Shown: positions 27,739 to 36,771 of the stretch, piece after piece | Position numbering within the stretch: position 1 is the first letter of the stretch | How the letters are laid out: every line of letters begins with the position of its first letter | DNA from: Castellaniella sp. S9 | Lineage (GTDB): Bacteria; Pseudomonadota; Gammaproteobacteria; Burkholderiales; Burkholderiaceae_B | Length of the DNA stretch: 64,000 nt | Assembly (NCBI RefSeq): GCF_027257175.1 | Contig: NZ_JAPFGD010000001.1 | Coordinates: 186,001 to 250,000, forward strand | Direction: 5' to 3' | Position numbers and translations under genes: made by a program | The notes under the pieces: model-generated | Told to the model about the DNA's origin: nothing | Seen by the model: only the letters and a program-made list of their open reading frames with translations | Database searches by the model: none

Positions 27739-29403
27739 ATGGAAGACAAGCTACTGGCCGACCTGGCCGAGGAATTGCCCGACGGCGTGCGGCTGCAGCG
27801 CGCAGCCCAGGCCATCCGCCATGCATACGCCTGCGACGCGGTCGGCTTGCTGGTCCTCGACGGCGAGGACACCTTGCGCCTGGTGGCCGCCGCGGGCCTC
27901 GCGCACGAGGCCCTGGGACGGCGCTTTCTGGTGGCCCAGCATCCGCGTTTCGCCGCCATCCTCTCGCGGCGCGAACCCACCTGGTTCGACATGGACAGCG
28001 TGTTGCCCGATCCCTATGACGGCCTGCTCGACGACCGCAAGGGCTCGCCCTTGCCCGTGCACGACTGCATGGGCATGACGCTGTACGGCAACGGCCGGCC
28101 CTGGGGCATCATGACGCTGGATGCGCTGACCACGGGCGCCTTCGACGAGGCGGCGCGCGTGCGGCTGCAGCGCCTGGGCCTGATCCTGCAGGCCGCCGTG
28201 CGCCTGACCGACCTCGAGCGCGAGAACCGCCAGCTGCGCCTGCTCGGCAGCACCCAGCACGGCATCGAGCGCATCGGCGAAAACGCCGAGATCCTCGGGC
28301 ACAGCGAGGCCATCCAGTCCCTGTTGCACGAACTCGACCTGGTGGCCGATTCCGACCTGCCCATCCTCCTGCTGGGGGAAACCGGGGTGGGCAAGGAACT
28401 CTTTGCGCGGCGGCTGCACCGCCATTCGCGCCGCGGCCACAAGCCCATGATCCACGTCAATTGCGCCGCCCTGCCCGAATCCCTGGCCGAAAGCGAACTC
28501 TTCGGCCACGTCAAGGGGGCCTTCTCGGGCGCGACCAGCGATCGGCCGGGACGCTTCGAGGCCGCCCAGGGCGGCACGCTGTTCCTCGACGAAGTGGGCG
28601 AACTGCCCCTCGGCCTGCAGGCCAAGCTGTTGCGCGCCCTGCAGAACGGCGAAATCCAGCGCCTGGGCACCGACGAGACCATCAAGACCGACGTGCGCAT
28701 CATCGCCGCGACCAACCGCGACCTGAAGGCCAATACCCTGGCGGGCAACTTCCGCGCCGACCTGTACCATCGCCTGTCGGTGTACCCGGTGCCCATCCCG
28801 CCCCTGCGCGAACGCGAACGCGACATCCTCATCCTCGCGGGCCATTTCCTCGAATTCAACCGCGCGCGCCTGGGCCTGCGCGGCGTGCGCCTGTCGTATG
28901 GCGCCGAACGCGCGCTGCTGCGCTATCCGTGGCCGGGGAACGTGCGCGAACTGGAACACGTCATCAGCCGCGCCGCCCTCAAGATGCTCAGCCGCGGCGC
29001 CTCGCGCGACCAGGTCATGACCATAGGCCCGGAACTCCTGGACCTCGACATACCCGAGACCCCCGCGGCCGAGGACCACTACGAGGGCCAGTACGGCACG
29101 CCGGCCGAGCCCTCCCGCGCGGCGGAGGCGCCCACCGAGGACGCGGATCTCTACGATACCGAGCCGTTCTACGGGCCGGGCGCGCCCATCGCGCCCGACC
29201 TCGCCAGCCCATCAGGCACGCGGCAAGACATCCAGGCCGTCCGCGCCTTGCGCGAGAGCGTCGAGTCCTGCCAGCGGGCGGCCATCCAGCACGCGTTGGC
29301 GACGACCAATTACAACTGGGCGCAGGCGGCGCGCGCCCTGCAGATCGACCCCAGCAACCTGCACAAGCTGGCCCGCCGCCTGGGCCTCAAGGCGCGACGC
29401 TGA
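27739..29403 (+). CDS. norR: NorR, nitric-oxide-responsive sigma-54 activator
   Basis: 554 residues from the ATG at 27739; an alternative GTG at 27724 lies inside a NorR box. Domain order: GAF sensor (about 1-160, with LPDPYDG), AAA+ domain with Walker A GETGVGKE (213-220), GAFSGA (260-265; usually GAFTGA), Walker B LFLDE (281-285) and WPGNVRELEHVISRAAL, then a Fis-type HTH (about 505-552). Between the AAA+ and HTH parts lies an acidic, Pro/Tyr-rich linker (about 438-496), longer than in typical NorR proteins of about 504 residues. It should activate the divergent norB in response to NO. Confidence 0.94.
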   Translation: MEDKLLADLAEELPDGVRLQRAAQAIRHAYACDAVGLLVLDGEDTLRLVAAAGLAHEALGRRFLVAQHPRFAAILSRREPTWFDMDSVLPDPYDGLLDDRKGSPLPVHDCMGMTLYGNGRPWGIMTLDALTTGAFDEAARVRLQRLGLILQAAVRLTDLERENRQLRLLGSTQHGIERIGENAEILGHSEAIQSLLHELDLVADSDLPILLLGETGVGKELFARRLHRHSRRGHKPMIHVNCAALPESLAESELFGHVKGAFSGATSDRPGRFEAAQGGTLFLDEVGELPLGLQAKLLRALQNGEIQRLGTDETIKTDVRIIAATNRDLKANTLAGNFRADLYHRLSVYPVPIPPLRERERDILILAGHFLEFNRARLGLRGVRLSYGAERALLRYPWPGNVRELEHVISRAALKMLSRGASRDQVMTIGPELLDLDIPETPAAEDHYEGQYGTPAEPSRAAEAPTEDADLYDTEPFYGPGAPIAPDLASPSGTRQDIQAVRALRESVESCQRAAIQHALATTNYNWAQAARALQIDPSNLHKLARRLGLKARR

Positions 29404-29506
29404 CGCCCTGCGCCGCACGGCAAGATCGCCATGCGGCGCGGTCAGGCCCTAAAATGCCGTCCATCGCTTACGGCACGCCAACCCTCGACAAGGAAAAAGA
29501 CACACC

Positions 29507-31309
29507 ATGGACTGGAGCAAGGTCTTGATCGAAAGCGGCCTGTGGCTGCTCAAAGCCTACGTCATCACCGCCATCGTCTCGGTCGCCGCCGCCTGGTGCG
29601 TCATCCGATACACGCGCTGGGGGCGGCAATTCTGGCTGCTCAGCAAGGATTATTTTTCGCCGCGCCGCAGTTGGCGGCCGCTGGCCGGGGTGGCGCTGAT
29701 CCTGCTGCTCACACTCGCGGCCGTGCGCCTGGATGTGCTGTTCTCGTACTGGTACAACACCATGTACACGGCCCTGCAGGAGCTGAACGAATCCGGCTTC
29801 TGGGCCGCCATGCTGCTGTTCGCCTTGCTGGCGGCGGTGCACGTCGTGCGCTCGCTGTTCGATTTCTACGTCCAGCAGGCCTTCATCATCCACTGGCGCA
29901 CCTGGCTGAACGAAACCCTGCTCACGCGCTGGATGGACCGCCAGGCCTATTACCGCGGCCAACCCCTCAGCCACCTGGCCGACAACCCCGACCAGCGTAT
30001 CCAGCAGGACATCACCACCTTCGCCCAGGACTCGATGACCTTGGCCGTCGGCGTGATCAACGCCGTGGTCTCGACCATCGCCTTCACCCTGATCCTGTGG
30101 TCGCTGTCGGGCCCCATGACGGTGTTCGGCACCGAGATCCCGCGCGGCATGGTGTTCCTGGTGTTCATCTATGTCTTCATCGCCACCCTGCTGGCGATCC
30201 GCATCGGCCGCCCCCTCATCCGCCTGAATTTCCTGAACGAGAAATTCAACGCCGACTACCGCTATGCGCTGGTGCGCGTGCGCGAATACGCCGAGAGCAT
30301 CGCTTTCTACCGCGGCGAGCGCGTCGAGGGCAGCGCGCTGCGGCGCTGGTTCGCACAGGTGATCGCCAACGCCTGGGCCATCATCTACCGGTCGCTGAAG
30401 TTCCTCGGCTTCAACTTCATCGTGACCCAGACGGCCGTGGTGTTTCCCTTCATCATCCAGGCGTCGCGATTCTTTTCCAAGCAGATCAGCCTGGGCGACC
30501 TGATCCAGACGGCCCAGGCTTTCGGCCGCCTGCAGGACAACCTGTCGTTCTTTCGCAATGCGTACGACAGCTTCGCCACCTACCGCGCCACCCTCGATCG
30601 TCTGACCGGATTCAACGACGTGATCGACGCGGCACACGCGCTGTCCCTGCCGCCGGCGCGCGAGGACGGCGACCGCCTGGCGCTGCACGGCGTGTCCCTG
30701 CGCACGCCCGACGGGCGCCTGCTGCTCAAGGACCTGGACCTCGAGGTGGCGCCGGCCCAGCCCCTGCTGATCCGCGGCCCCTCGGGATCGGGCAAGACCA
30801 CCCTGTTGCGCATGATCGCCGGCATCTGGCCTTACGGCGAGGGCGAGGTCGTGCGCCCGGAGGAATCGGCGCTGTTCCTCGCACAAAAGCCCTACCTGCC
30901 GCTGGGGTCCCTGCGCGACGCCCTGCGCTATCCCAATCCCGTTACCGCCCAGGCCGACGAAGCCATGCGCGCGCGCGACCGCGAGGTGCTGCGCAAAGTG
31001 CAACTCGGCCACCTCGAGGACCGGCTCGACGAGGTCGAGGACTGGGGCCGCATCCTGTCCCTGGGCGAGCAGCAGCGGCTGGCCTTCGGGCGCCTGCTGC
31101 TCGCCCGGCCCAGTGCCGCCTTCCTCGACGAGGCCACCTCGGCGATGGACGAGGGCCTCGAGGACGCCATGTACCGCCTGGTGCGCGAGGAGCTGCCGGA
31201 TACGCGGCTGGTCAGCGTCGGCCACCGCAGCACGCTGCAGCGCCACCACGGTGCCCAACTGACGCTGGCCGGCGCCGATGGCGGCTGGACGCTGGCGCCG
31301 ATTGCCTGA
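29507..31309 (+). CDS. SbmA/YddA-type ABC transporter (fused permease and ATPase)
   Basis: 600 residues. The N-terminal part (about 1-350) has six membrane helices with SbmA/BacA-family motifs (WYNTMYTALQELNESGFW, NPDQRIQQDI). The C-terminal ATPase has Walker A GPSGSGKTT (about 424), the signature LSLGEQQR, and Walker B SAAFLDEATS. Fused proteins of this kind (YddA, Rv1819c-like) are implicated in transport of peptides or vitamin B12; the substrate here is unknown. It starts about 100 bases behind norR and is preceded by AAGGA. A GC hairpin follows. Confidence 0.88.
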   Translation: MDWSKVLIESGLWLLKAYVITAIVSVAAAWCVIRYTRWGRQFWLLSKDYFSPRRSWRPLAGVALILLLTLAAVRLDVLFSYWYNTMYTALQELNESGFWAAMLLFALLAAVHVVRSLFDFYVQQAFIIHWRTWLNETLLTRWMDRQAYYRGQPLSHLADNPDQRIQQDITTFAQDSMTLAVGVINAVVSTIAFTLILWSLSGPMTVFGTEIPRGMVFLVFIYVFIATLLAIRIGRPLIRLNFLNEKFNADYRYALVRVREYAESIAFYRGERVEGSALRRWFAQVIANAWAIIYRSLKFLGFNFIVTQTAVVFPFIIQASRFFSKQISLGDLIQTAQAFGRLQDNLSFFRNAYDSFATYRATLDRLTGFNDVIDAAHALSLPPAREDGDRLALHGVSLRTPDGRLLLKDLDLEVAPAQPLLIRGPSGSGKTTLLRMIAGIWPYGEGEVVRPEESALFLAQKPYLPLGSLRDALRYPNPVTAQADEAMRARDREVLRKVQLGHLEDRLDEVEDWGRILSLGEQQRLAFGRLLLARPSAAFLDEATSAMDEGLEDAMYRLVREELPDTRLVSVGHRSTLQRHHGAQLTLAGADGGWTLAPIA

Positions 31310-31318
31310 CCCGCGGCA

Positions 31319-31343
31319 CCGGGCGGCGCGGCGCGCCGCCCGG
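31319..31343 (+). terminator. GC hairpin after the ABC transporter gene
   Basis: A perfect 11-bp stem (CCGGGCGGCGC with GCGCCGCCCGG) with a 3-base loop begins 10 bases after the stop codon. Only a short TGTT follows, so termination strength is uncertain. Confidence 0.5.
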
Positions 31344-31406
31344 GCCTGTTAAGATCGCAACGACCGGGCTCGCCGAGCCGCACCCCCGCATCCCCCGGAA
31401 AACGCC

Positions 31407-31781
31407 ATGGATTATTACTTCATCAAGCACCTGCACGTCACGGCCGTCGGCCTGAGCATCACACTGTTCCTGATCCGCGCCTGGTGGTCGATCACCGAAT
31501 CCAGCCTGCTGCAGGCGCGCGTCGTCCGCATCCTGCCCCACGTCGTGGATACCGTCCTGCTGGTCTGTGGCGTGATCCTGGCCGCCATGATCGGGCCCAA
31601 CCAGCCCTGGATCCTGACCAAGATCGTGCTGCTGCTGGTCTACATCGGCGTGGGCACCATCGCCATCAAGCGCGGCAAGACCCGCCGCACGCGCCTGATC
31701 GCCGCCTTGATTTCGGTTGCCGTGTTCGCCTATATCGTGGGCGTCGCGATCCATCACGACTCGGCGTCCTGGTTCGCATAG
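31407..31781 (+). CDS. SirB2 family membrane protein
   Basis: 124 residues with four membrane helices. The start YYFIKHLHVTAVGLSITLFL and the RILPHVVDTVLLVCG loop match the SirB2 family (named after a Salmonella invasion-gene locus, real function unclear). The ATG follows GGAAA. It converges on the YeiH-family gene with a 43-base gap. Confidence 0.82.
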   Translation: MDYYFIKHLHVTAVGLSITLFLIRAWWSITESSLLQARVVRILPHVVDTVLLVCGVILAAMIGPNQPWILTKIVLLLVYIGVGTIAIKRGKTRRTRLIAALISVAVFAYIVGVAIHHDSASWFA

Positions 31782-31824
31782 CGAAACACCAGGCCCGTGC
31801 GGACGGCATCGCGCAGGCCCAGCC

Positions 31825-32883
31825 CTACAGCGCGCCCAGCAAGGCCTGCATCCCGAGGCTGCTGAGCGCCACGGCGGCCCAGGTTCCCAGCCCCAGCAGC
31901 ACGGGCCGCAGGCCCGCGCCGGCCAGGCGGCGCAGATCCGAGGACAGGCCGATGGCCGTCAAGGCCATGACAATCAGGAACTGCGCGGCCTGCTGCAGGG
32001 GCCCCTGCAGCGCCGGCGGCACCCAGCCCAGCGTGTAGACCGCGCTGGCCGCGAGGAACCACACGATGAACCACGGAAAGATGCGCAGCAGGGACACGCG
32101 CGCCGCATCGCGGCGCGCGCGCCACGCGACCCAGCCCGCGATCACCAGGCACACCGGGATGATCAGCGTGGCGCGGGTGAGCTTGACGATGGTGGCGATG
32201 TCGCCGGCCGCGGTGCTGTAGCTGTAGCCGGCGGCCACCACCGACGAGGTGTCGTTGATGGCCGTCCCGGCCCAGAGGCCGAAACCGGCGTCGCTGAGCC
32301 CCAGCGCGTGCCCCAGGAAGGGAAACAGCAAGACCGCCGCGATGTTGAACAGAAAAATCGTGGAAACCGCCAGGGCGGTCTCATGACTGTCCGACCGCAG
32401 GATCGGCGCGGTGGCCGCGATCGCCGAACCGCCGCAGATCGCGGTGCCCACGCCGACCAGCGTACTGAGCCGTCCGCCCAGGCCCAGCCGCCGCCCCAGC
32501 GCCCAGGCGGCAATGAACGCCACCGACAAGGTCACCAGCGTGACGGCGAGCGAGGCGCCGCCGGTGTCGACCACCTGGCCCAGGCCGAGGTTGAAACCCA
32601 GGCCGACGATGGACCATTGCAGGATCTGGCGCGAGCCATAGGCGATGCCCGGGGCGCACAGCGGCGAGACGCCGACCAGGTTGCGCCAGGCCATGCCCAG
32701 CACAATGCCCATGACCGGCCCGCCGATCAAGGGCAGCCAGGCGCCCAGTTGCCAGCCCAGCAGGCCCAGGGCCGCCGCCAGGGCCAGGCCGTACAGGCGC
32801 GACGGCGAGCGCCCGCCCGCACCGGCATCCCGGATCCGGGCGGCGGCATGGAGAGGCTGGGGGACGGCGGAAACGGGCGGCAT
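31825..32883 (-). CDS. YeiH-family putative sulfate/anion exporter (UPF0324)
   Basis: 352 residues with about ten membrane helices. The conserved core VGVGTAICGGSAIAATAPIL and WAGTAINDTSSVVAAG identify the YeiH/YadS-like UPF0324 family, predicted anion exporters. I prefer the ATG at 32883 over a GTG three codons earlier because AGGA is better spaced. It is divergent from a LysR gene, the same arrangement as yeiH-yeiE in enteric bacteria, so that regulator probably controls it. Confidence 0.85.
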   Translation of the reverse strand: MPPVSAVPQPLHAAARIRDAGAGGRSPSRLYGLALAAALGLLGWQLGAWLPLIGGPVMGIVLGMAWRNLVGVSPLCAPGIAYGSRQILQWSIVGLGFNLGLGQVVDTGGASLAVTLVTLSVAFIAAWALGRRLGLGGRLSTLVGVGTAICGGSAIAATAPILRSDSHETALAVSTIFLFNIAAVLLFPFLGHALGLSDAGFGLWAGTAINDTSSVVAAGYSYSTAAGDIATIVKLTRATLIIPVCLVIAGWVAWRARRDAARVSLLRIFPWFIVWFLAASAVYTLGWVPPALQGPLQQAAQFLIVMALTAIGLSSDLRRLAGAGLRPVLLGLGTWAAVALSSLGMQALLGAL

Positions 32884-32938
32884 CTGGAACACATCCTGGC
32901 ATATGTTTATGACTGTCCGTTATTTTAGAAAAGCTCTA

Positions 32939-32990
32939 TCCATCAATAAATTCAACAATTATTAATGATCATATAAAATGTATTGATGGA
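32939..32990. promoter_or_regulatory. Inverted repeat in the yeiH-like / lysR intergenic region
   Basis: A perfect 10-bp inverted repeat, TCCATCAATA (32939-32948) and TATTGATGGA (32981-32990), lies in a 128-base AT-rich divergent promoter region. It is a plausible binding site for the adjacent LysR regulator; this role is inferred from position. Confidence 0.6.
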
Positions 32991-33011
32991 AAATTCCGGG
33001 GACGCCGCCTT

Positions 33012-33911
33012 ATGCTGGGCATCAGCCTGCGCCAGATCGAGGTCTTTGCCAGCATCGCCGCCACCGGCAGCGTGCGCGGCGCGGCCGAACAGCTGCACCT
33101 GACCCAGCCGGCCATCAGCATGGCGCTGGCCGAACTCGAGCGCCAGCTGGGCACCCCCCTGTTCGACCGCGAGCGCGGCCGCCTCAAGCTCAACGCCCGC
33201 GGCCGCGAGCAGCTGCCCCTGGCGCGCGAAATCCTCGAACGCCTGCGCGACATGCTGCGCCGCAATCCCGAACACGCGGACGCACTGGACGGCGAACTGC
33301 GGATCGGGGCCAGCAACACCGTGGGCAATTACCTGGTCGGGGAACTTCTTGGGCCTTTCGTGGCCCGACATCCCATGGTTTCCCTGCAACTGGACGTGGG
33401 TAACACCCGCAGCATCACCCAGAAGCTCCTCGACCACGAGGCCGACCTGGCCTGCGTCGAGGGGCCGGTCAATCATCCGCGTCTCGAGACCCTCCCCTGG
33501 CGCACGGACGCCTTGGTGGTCTGCGCCGCACCCTCGCATCCGCTGGCCGCCCGGGCGCGGCTGCGGGCCGAGGATTTCGCCGGCGCCCGGTGGATACTGC
33601 GCGAACGCGGGTCCGCCACCCGCAGCCAGACCGAACAGGCCATGGGCGCCCTGCCGCCGGGCCGGATCCTCCTCGAACTGGGCCAGATCGAGGCCATCAA
33701 GCAGGCCGTCATGGCCGGCCTGGGAATTGCCTGCCTGCCCTACGCGGCCACGCTGGATGCCGTCGCCACCGGCCGCCTGCGCGTGCTGCGCACCCCCTTT
33801 CTGGCGCTGGAGCGCCGCCTGTCCATCGTGCTGCACCGCAGCCGCTACCGGGGCGCACTGATCGACGCCTTCCTGCAATCCCTCACGGAGCCCGCCCATG
33901 ACCACCCGTAA
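33012..33911 (+). CDS. LysR-family transcriptional regulator (YeiE-like)
   Basis: 299 residues. N-terminal winged HTH: LRQIEVFASIAATGSVRGAA and LTQPAISMALAELERQLG. The effector domain follows (GNYLVGELLGPFVARHP, LPWRTDALVVCAAPSHPLA). It is divergent from the YeiH-family permease gene and shares an inverted-repeat promoter region with it. Its 3' end overlaps the patatin gene by 14 bases. Confidence 0.92.
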   Translation: MLGISLRQIEVFASIAATGSVRGAAEQLHLTQPAISMALAELERQLGTPLFDRERGRLKLNARGREQLPLAREILERLRDMLRRNPEHADALDGELRIGASNTVGNYLVGELLGPFVARHPMVSLQLDVGNTRSITQKLLDHEADLACVEGPVNHPRLETLPWRTDALVVCAAPSHPLAARARLRAEDFAGARWILRERGSATRSQTEQAMGALPPGRILLELGQIEAIKQAVMAGLGIACLPYAATLDAVATGRLRVLRTPFLALERRLSIVLHRSRYRGALIDAFLQSLTEPAHDHP

Positions 33912-35130
33912 ATCCGCCGCCCACGCCAGGCGGGACGGCGCGCTGAAGAAAGCCTGCAAGTCCTACGAAACCACGGCGCTGGTGCTCCAGGGCGGCGGCG
34001 CTCTCGGCGCCTACCAGGCGGGCGTCTACGAGGGCCTGCACGAGGCCGGCATCGAGCTGAGCTATCTGGCCGGAATCTCGATCGGCGCGCTGAACGTGGC
34101 CGTCCTGGCGGGCAACCCGCCCGAGCAGCGCATCGACCGGCTGCGGGAATTCTGGGGCACGATCTGCCAGCCCTACAGCGGCCTGGCCCCCAATGCGCTG
34201 GTCGAGGCCAGCCTGTTCCAGATCAACGACATGGCGCGCCAGGTCATCGGCAACCTGCATGCCGGCAGCGCGCTGCTGGTGGGGCAGAAAGGCTTTTTCC
34301 GGCCGCGCTTCCCGCCCGCCGCGTTCACGCCGCTGACCGACCCGGCCAACGTGGGCTACTACGACACCCGGCCCTTGCGGGATACGCTCGAGCGCCTGTG
34401 CGATTTCGATCGCATCAACGACGGCGGACTCCACGTCTCGGTGGGCGCGGTGAATGTGCGCACCGGCAACTTCGCGTACTTCGACAACCGCAGCACACGC
34501 CTGCGGCCCGAGCATTTCATGGCCTCCGGGGCGCTGCCGCCGGCCTTCCCCGCCATCGAGATCGACGGGGAACACTATTGGGACGGGGGGCTGGTCTCGA
34601 ACACGCCGCTGACCAACGTTCTGATGGAGCGGCCCGAGCGCGACACCCTGGTCTTCCAGGTGGATCTCTGGAGCGCCCGCGGCGTGGTGCCGCGCAGCAT
34701 CGGCGACGTCGAGGACCGCATCCAGGACATCCGCTATTCCAGCCGGACCCGCGCGGTCACCGAGCAAATGCGCGCATACCGCAAGATGCAGCGCGCCTTG
34801 CGCGACGTGCTGGACAAGATCCCGGCCGAGATGCGCGAACAGGACCCGGCCTGCCGCCGCGCCGAGTTGCTGGCCGGCCACAAGCGCTACAACGTCATCC
34901 ACCTGATCTATCGCAACAAGCCCTACGAACAGCACCACCGGGATTACCAGTTCGGCCTGGCGACCATGCGCGAGCACTGGGACGGCGGCCTGCAGGACAT
35001 CCGCAACACGCTGGCCCACGAGGAATACCTGGCCATGCCGGACAACGTCGCCGGCTTCGTCACGCACGACGTGCACCGCGACGAGATCGAGCAGACCATG
35101 CACGGCGCCCTCCAACGGAACGCCGATTAG
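33898..35130 (+). CDS. Patatin-like phospholipase
   Basis: 410 residues. The catalytic dyad motifs are clear: oxyanion hole GGGALGAYQ (about 33-41), nucleophile elbow GISIG (about 59-63) and the Asp motif DGG (about 225). The C-terminal part (about 260-400; NVIHLIYRNKPYEQHHRDYQ) resembles the DUF3734 extension found in bacterial patatins. No signal peptide is seen, so it is probably cytoplasmic or membrane-associated. It overlaps lysR and may be co-transcribed with it. The physiological lipid is unknown. Confidence 0.88.
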   Translation: MTTRKSAAHARRDGALKKACKSYETTALVLQGGGALGAYQAGVYEGLHEAGIELSYLAGISIGALNVAVLAGNPPEQRIDRLREFWGTICQPYSGLAPNALVEASLFQINDMARQVIGNLHAGSALLVGQKGFFRPRFPPAAFTPLTDPANVGYYDTRPLRDTLERLCDFDRINDGGLHVSVGAVNVRTGNFAYFDNRSTRLRPEHFMASGALPPAFPAIEIDGEHYWDGGLVSNTPLTNVLMERPERDTLVFQVDLWSARGVVPRSIGDVEDRIQDIRYSSRTRAVTEQMRAYRKMQRALRDVLDKIPAEMREQDPACRRAELLAGHKRYNVIHLIYRNKPYEQHHRDYQFGLATMREHWDGGLQDIRNTLAHEEYLAMPDNVAGFVTHDVHRDEIEQTMHGALQRNAD

Positions 35131-35171
35131 GACTCGCCGGGCCGGGGGTCCGTTCAGCCCCTTGCGGGAGA

Positions 35172-36077
35172 CTAACGCCGCCCCAGCACGATCGCGCTGA
35201 CGGCCACGAAGACGGTGCCCGCGACCTGCATGGCGGTGATGGGCTCGCCCAGGAACACGTAGGCGAGGAACAGGATCGACACCGGACCGATCAGGCCGAG
35301 CTGAGACGCCAGCGGCGCGCCGATGCGCGCCACCGCCCACATCACCATGAAGGTCGGCAGGACCGTGTTGAGCACGGCGTGGATCAATGACAGCTGGTAG
35401 ACCGGCCACGGCACCGACAGGCCCGCCCAGCCCCGAACCAGAAAGAAATGCGCCAGCGTCACGATGGCGGAGACCGTCATGGCGTAGGCCGCCAGGCGCG
35501 TGGCCGTCACCCGCTCGATCAGTTCGCCGGAACCGATCAGGTAGAGCGCATAGGAGATCGCGGCGCCCAGCACGCATAGGGAGCCGATCACCACGCCATC
35601 GCCGCTGAACGACAGGTCGCCCCAGAACGCGAGGGCCACTCCGAAATAGGCCAGGCCCATGGCGATCCACTGGCGCCGCGCGATCGGCCGCTTGAGGAAA
35701 CCGGCGGAGATCAGCAGGACGAAGGTGGGCGCGAGAAACAGGATCAGGCGCTCGAGCCCGGCGGAAATATATTGCAGGCCCAGGAAATCCAGGAAGCTCG
35801 AGAGGTAGTAGCCGATGCAGCCCAGAAAAACGATCCGCAGGCCGTCGCGCCAGTCCAACCGGGCAATGCGGCCCAGACGCGCGCGCCGCGCCTGGAACCC
35901 GGCGATCGCCAGAAAGAACGGCAGCGACAGCATCATGCGAAAACCGATCACGTCCAGCGCATGGACCCCGTACCGGTAGGTCAGCTTGGCGACGATCGCC
36001 TTCGCGGAAAACAGGACCGCGCCCAATCCAGCCAGCGCGAAGCCGGTCCAGAACATCCGCGAGGTCGGAGGCTGCAC
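35172..36077 (-). CDS. EamA/DMT-family permease
   Basis: 301 residues with ten membrane helices in two EamA repeats. The ends of the repeats are visible as SAGFLKRPIARRQWIAMGLAY and LAYVFLGEPITAMQVAGTVF. It is an inner-membrane drug/metabolite exporter of unknown substrate. It is divergent from marR with only 43 bases between, and a MarR-type operator sits in that gap, so it may belong to the same regulon. Confidence 0.88.
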   Translation of the reverse strand: MQPPTSRMFWTGFALAGLGAVLFSAKAIVAKLTYRYGVHALDVIGFRMMLSLPFFLAIAGFQARRARLGRIARLDWRDGLRIVFLGCIGYYLSSFLDFLGLQYISAGLERLILFLAPTFVLLISAGFLKRPIARRQWIAMGLAYFGVALAFWGDLSFSGDGVVIGSLCVLGAAISYALYLIGSGELIERVTATRLAAYAMTVSAIVTLAHFFLVRGWAGLSVPWPVYQLSLIHAVLNTVLPTFMVMWAVARIGAPLASQLGLIGPVSILFLAYVFLGEPITAMQVAGTVFVAVSAIVLGRR

Positions 36078-36084
36078 GATTTAC

Positions 36085-36103
36085 TTGCCTAGTCAGATAC
36101 TGA
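36085..36103. promoter_or_regulatory. Putative MarR operator, copy 1
   Basis: TTGCCTAGTCAGATACTGA with an internal dyad TCAG-ATA-CTGA. It lies between the EamA gene and marR. A copy with 17 of 19 identical bases is found in front of the efflux operon at 36723-36741. Confidence 0.72.
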
Positions 36104-36120
36104 TCGTTTAATATCTTAGC

Positions 36121-36672
36121 ATGTCCCCCGATCCCGAAACGCCGACGGCCGCCCCGGCAGACCGCGCGCCGGAGGCCTGCCAGTATTACCAGGCCAACCC
36201 CAGCGCCCTCAGCCGGGACAACAACGTGGGCCTGCTGATCAAGCAGGTCCACAGCCTGCTGCACCGCGTGATCGACCACAAGGCGGCCCCCCTGGGGCTG
36301 ACGGCCATCCAGTGGCGGCCCCTGATGCTGATCCGGCACCAGGGCATCGACACCCCCGCGGGCCTGGCCCGCGCCATGCAGGCCGACGCCGGGGCCATCA
36401 CCCGCACGCTGGATCGCCTGGAATCCAAGGGTTTTCTGCGGCGCGAGCCCTATCCCGAGGACCGGCGCGTCGTCAAGATCGTGCTCACCGACGAGGGCCG
36501 CGCCGTCGCCAGCCAGATCCTGCCGGCCATTGCCGACACCTTGAACCTGCACCTCGAGGGATTCTCCGACGACGAAATCCGGATCCTGTTCGACCTGCTG
36601 CGCCGCATGATCGACAATGGCGAGCGCTACCTGCGCCAGGCCTCGAGTCCCGTAACCCCCTCCGAATCCTGA
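36121..36672 (+). CDS. MarR-family regulator
   Basis: 183 residues. The winged-helix core is visible as LGLTAIQWRPLMLIRHQG, LARAMQADAGAITRTLDRLE and FLRREPYPEDRRVVKIVLTDEG. It probably represses the following efflux operon and itself; a repeated operator in front of both supports this. No Shine-Dalgarno sequence is seen before the ATG, so translation may be weak or leaderless. Confidence 0.92.
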   Translation: MSPDPETPTAAPADRAPEACQYYQANPSALSRDNNVGLLIKQVHSLLHRVIDHKAAPLGLTAIQWRPLMLIRHQGIDTPAGLARAMQADAGAITRTLDRLESKGFLRREPYPEDRRVVKIVLTDEGRAVASQILPAIADTLNLHLEGFSDDEIRILFDLLRRMIDNGERYLRQASSPVTPSES

Positions 36673-36722
36673 ACTTTCCCGATCATTCGAGGCGTCCCGC
36701 CCATTCTTTGCGCGTTTTATAA

Positions 36723-36741
36723 TTGTCTAGTCAGATACAGA
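36723..36741. promoter_or_regulatory. Putative MarR operator, copy 2
   Basis: TTGTCTAGTCAGATACAGA, 30 bases before the start of the outer-membrane efflux gene. It differs from copy 1 at two positions. Confidence 0.72.
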
Positions 36742-36771
36742 CCAATCAATAATATTCAGCTTATTGTCAGC

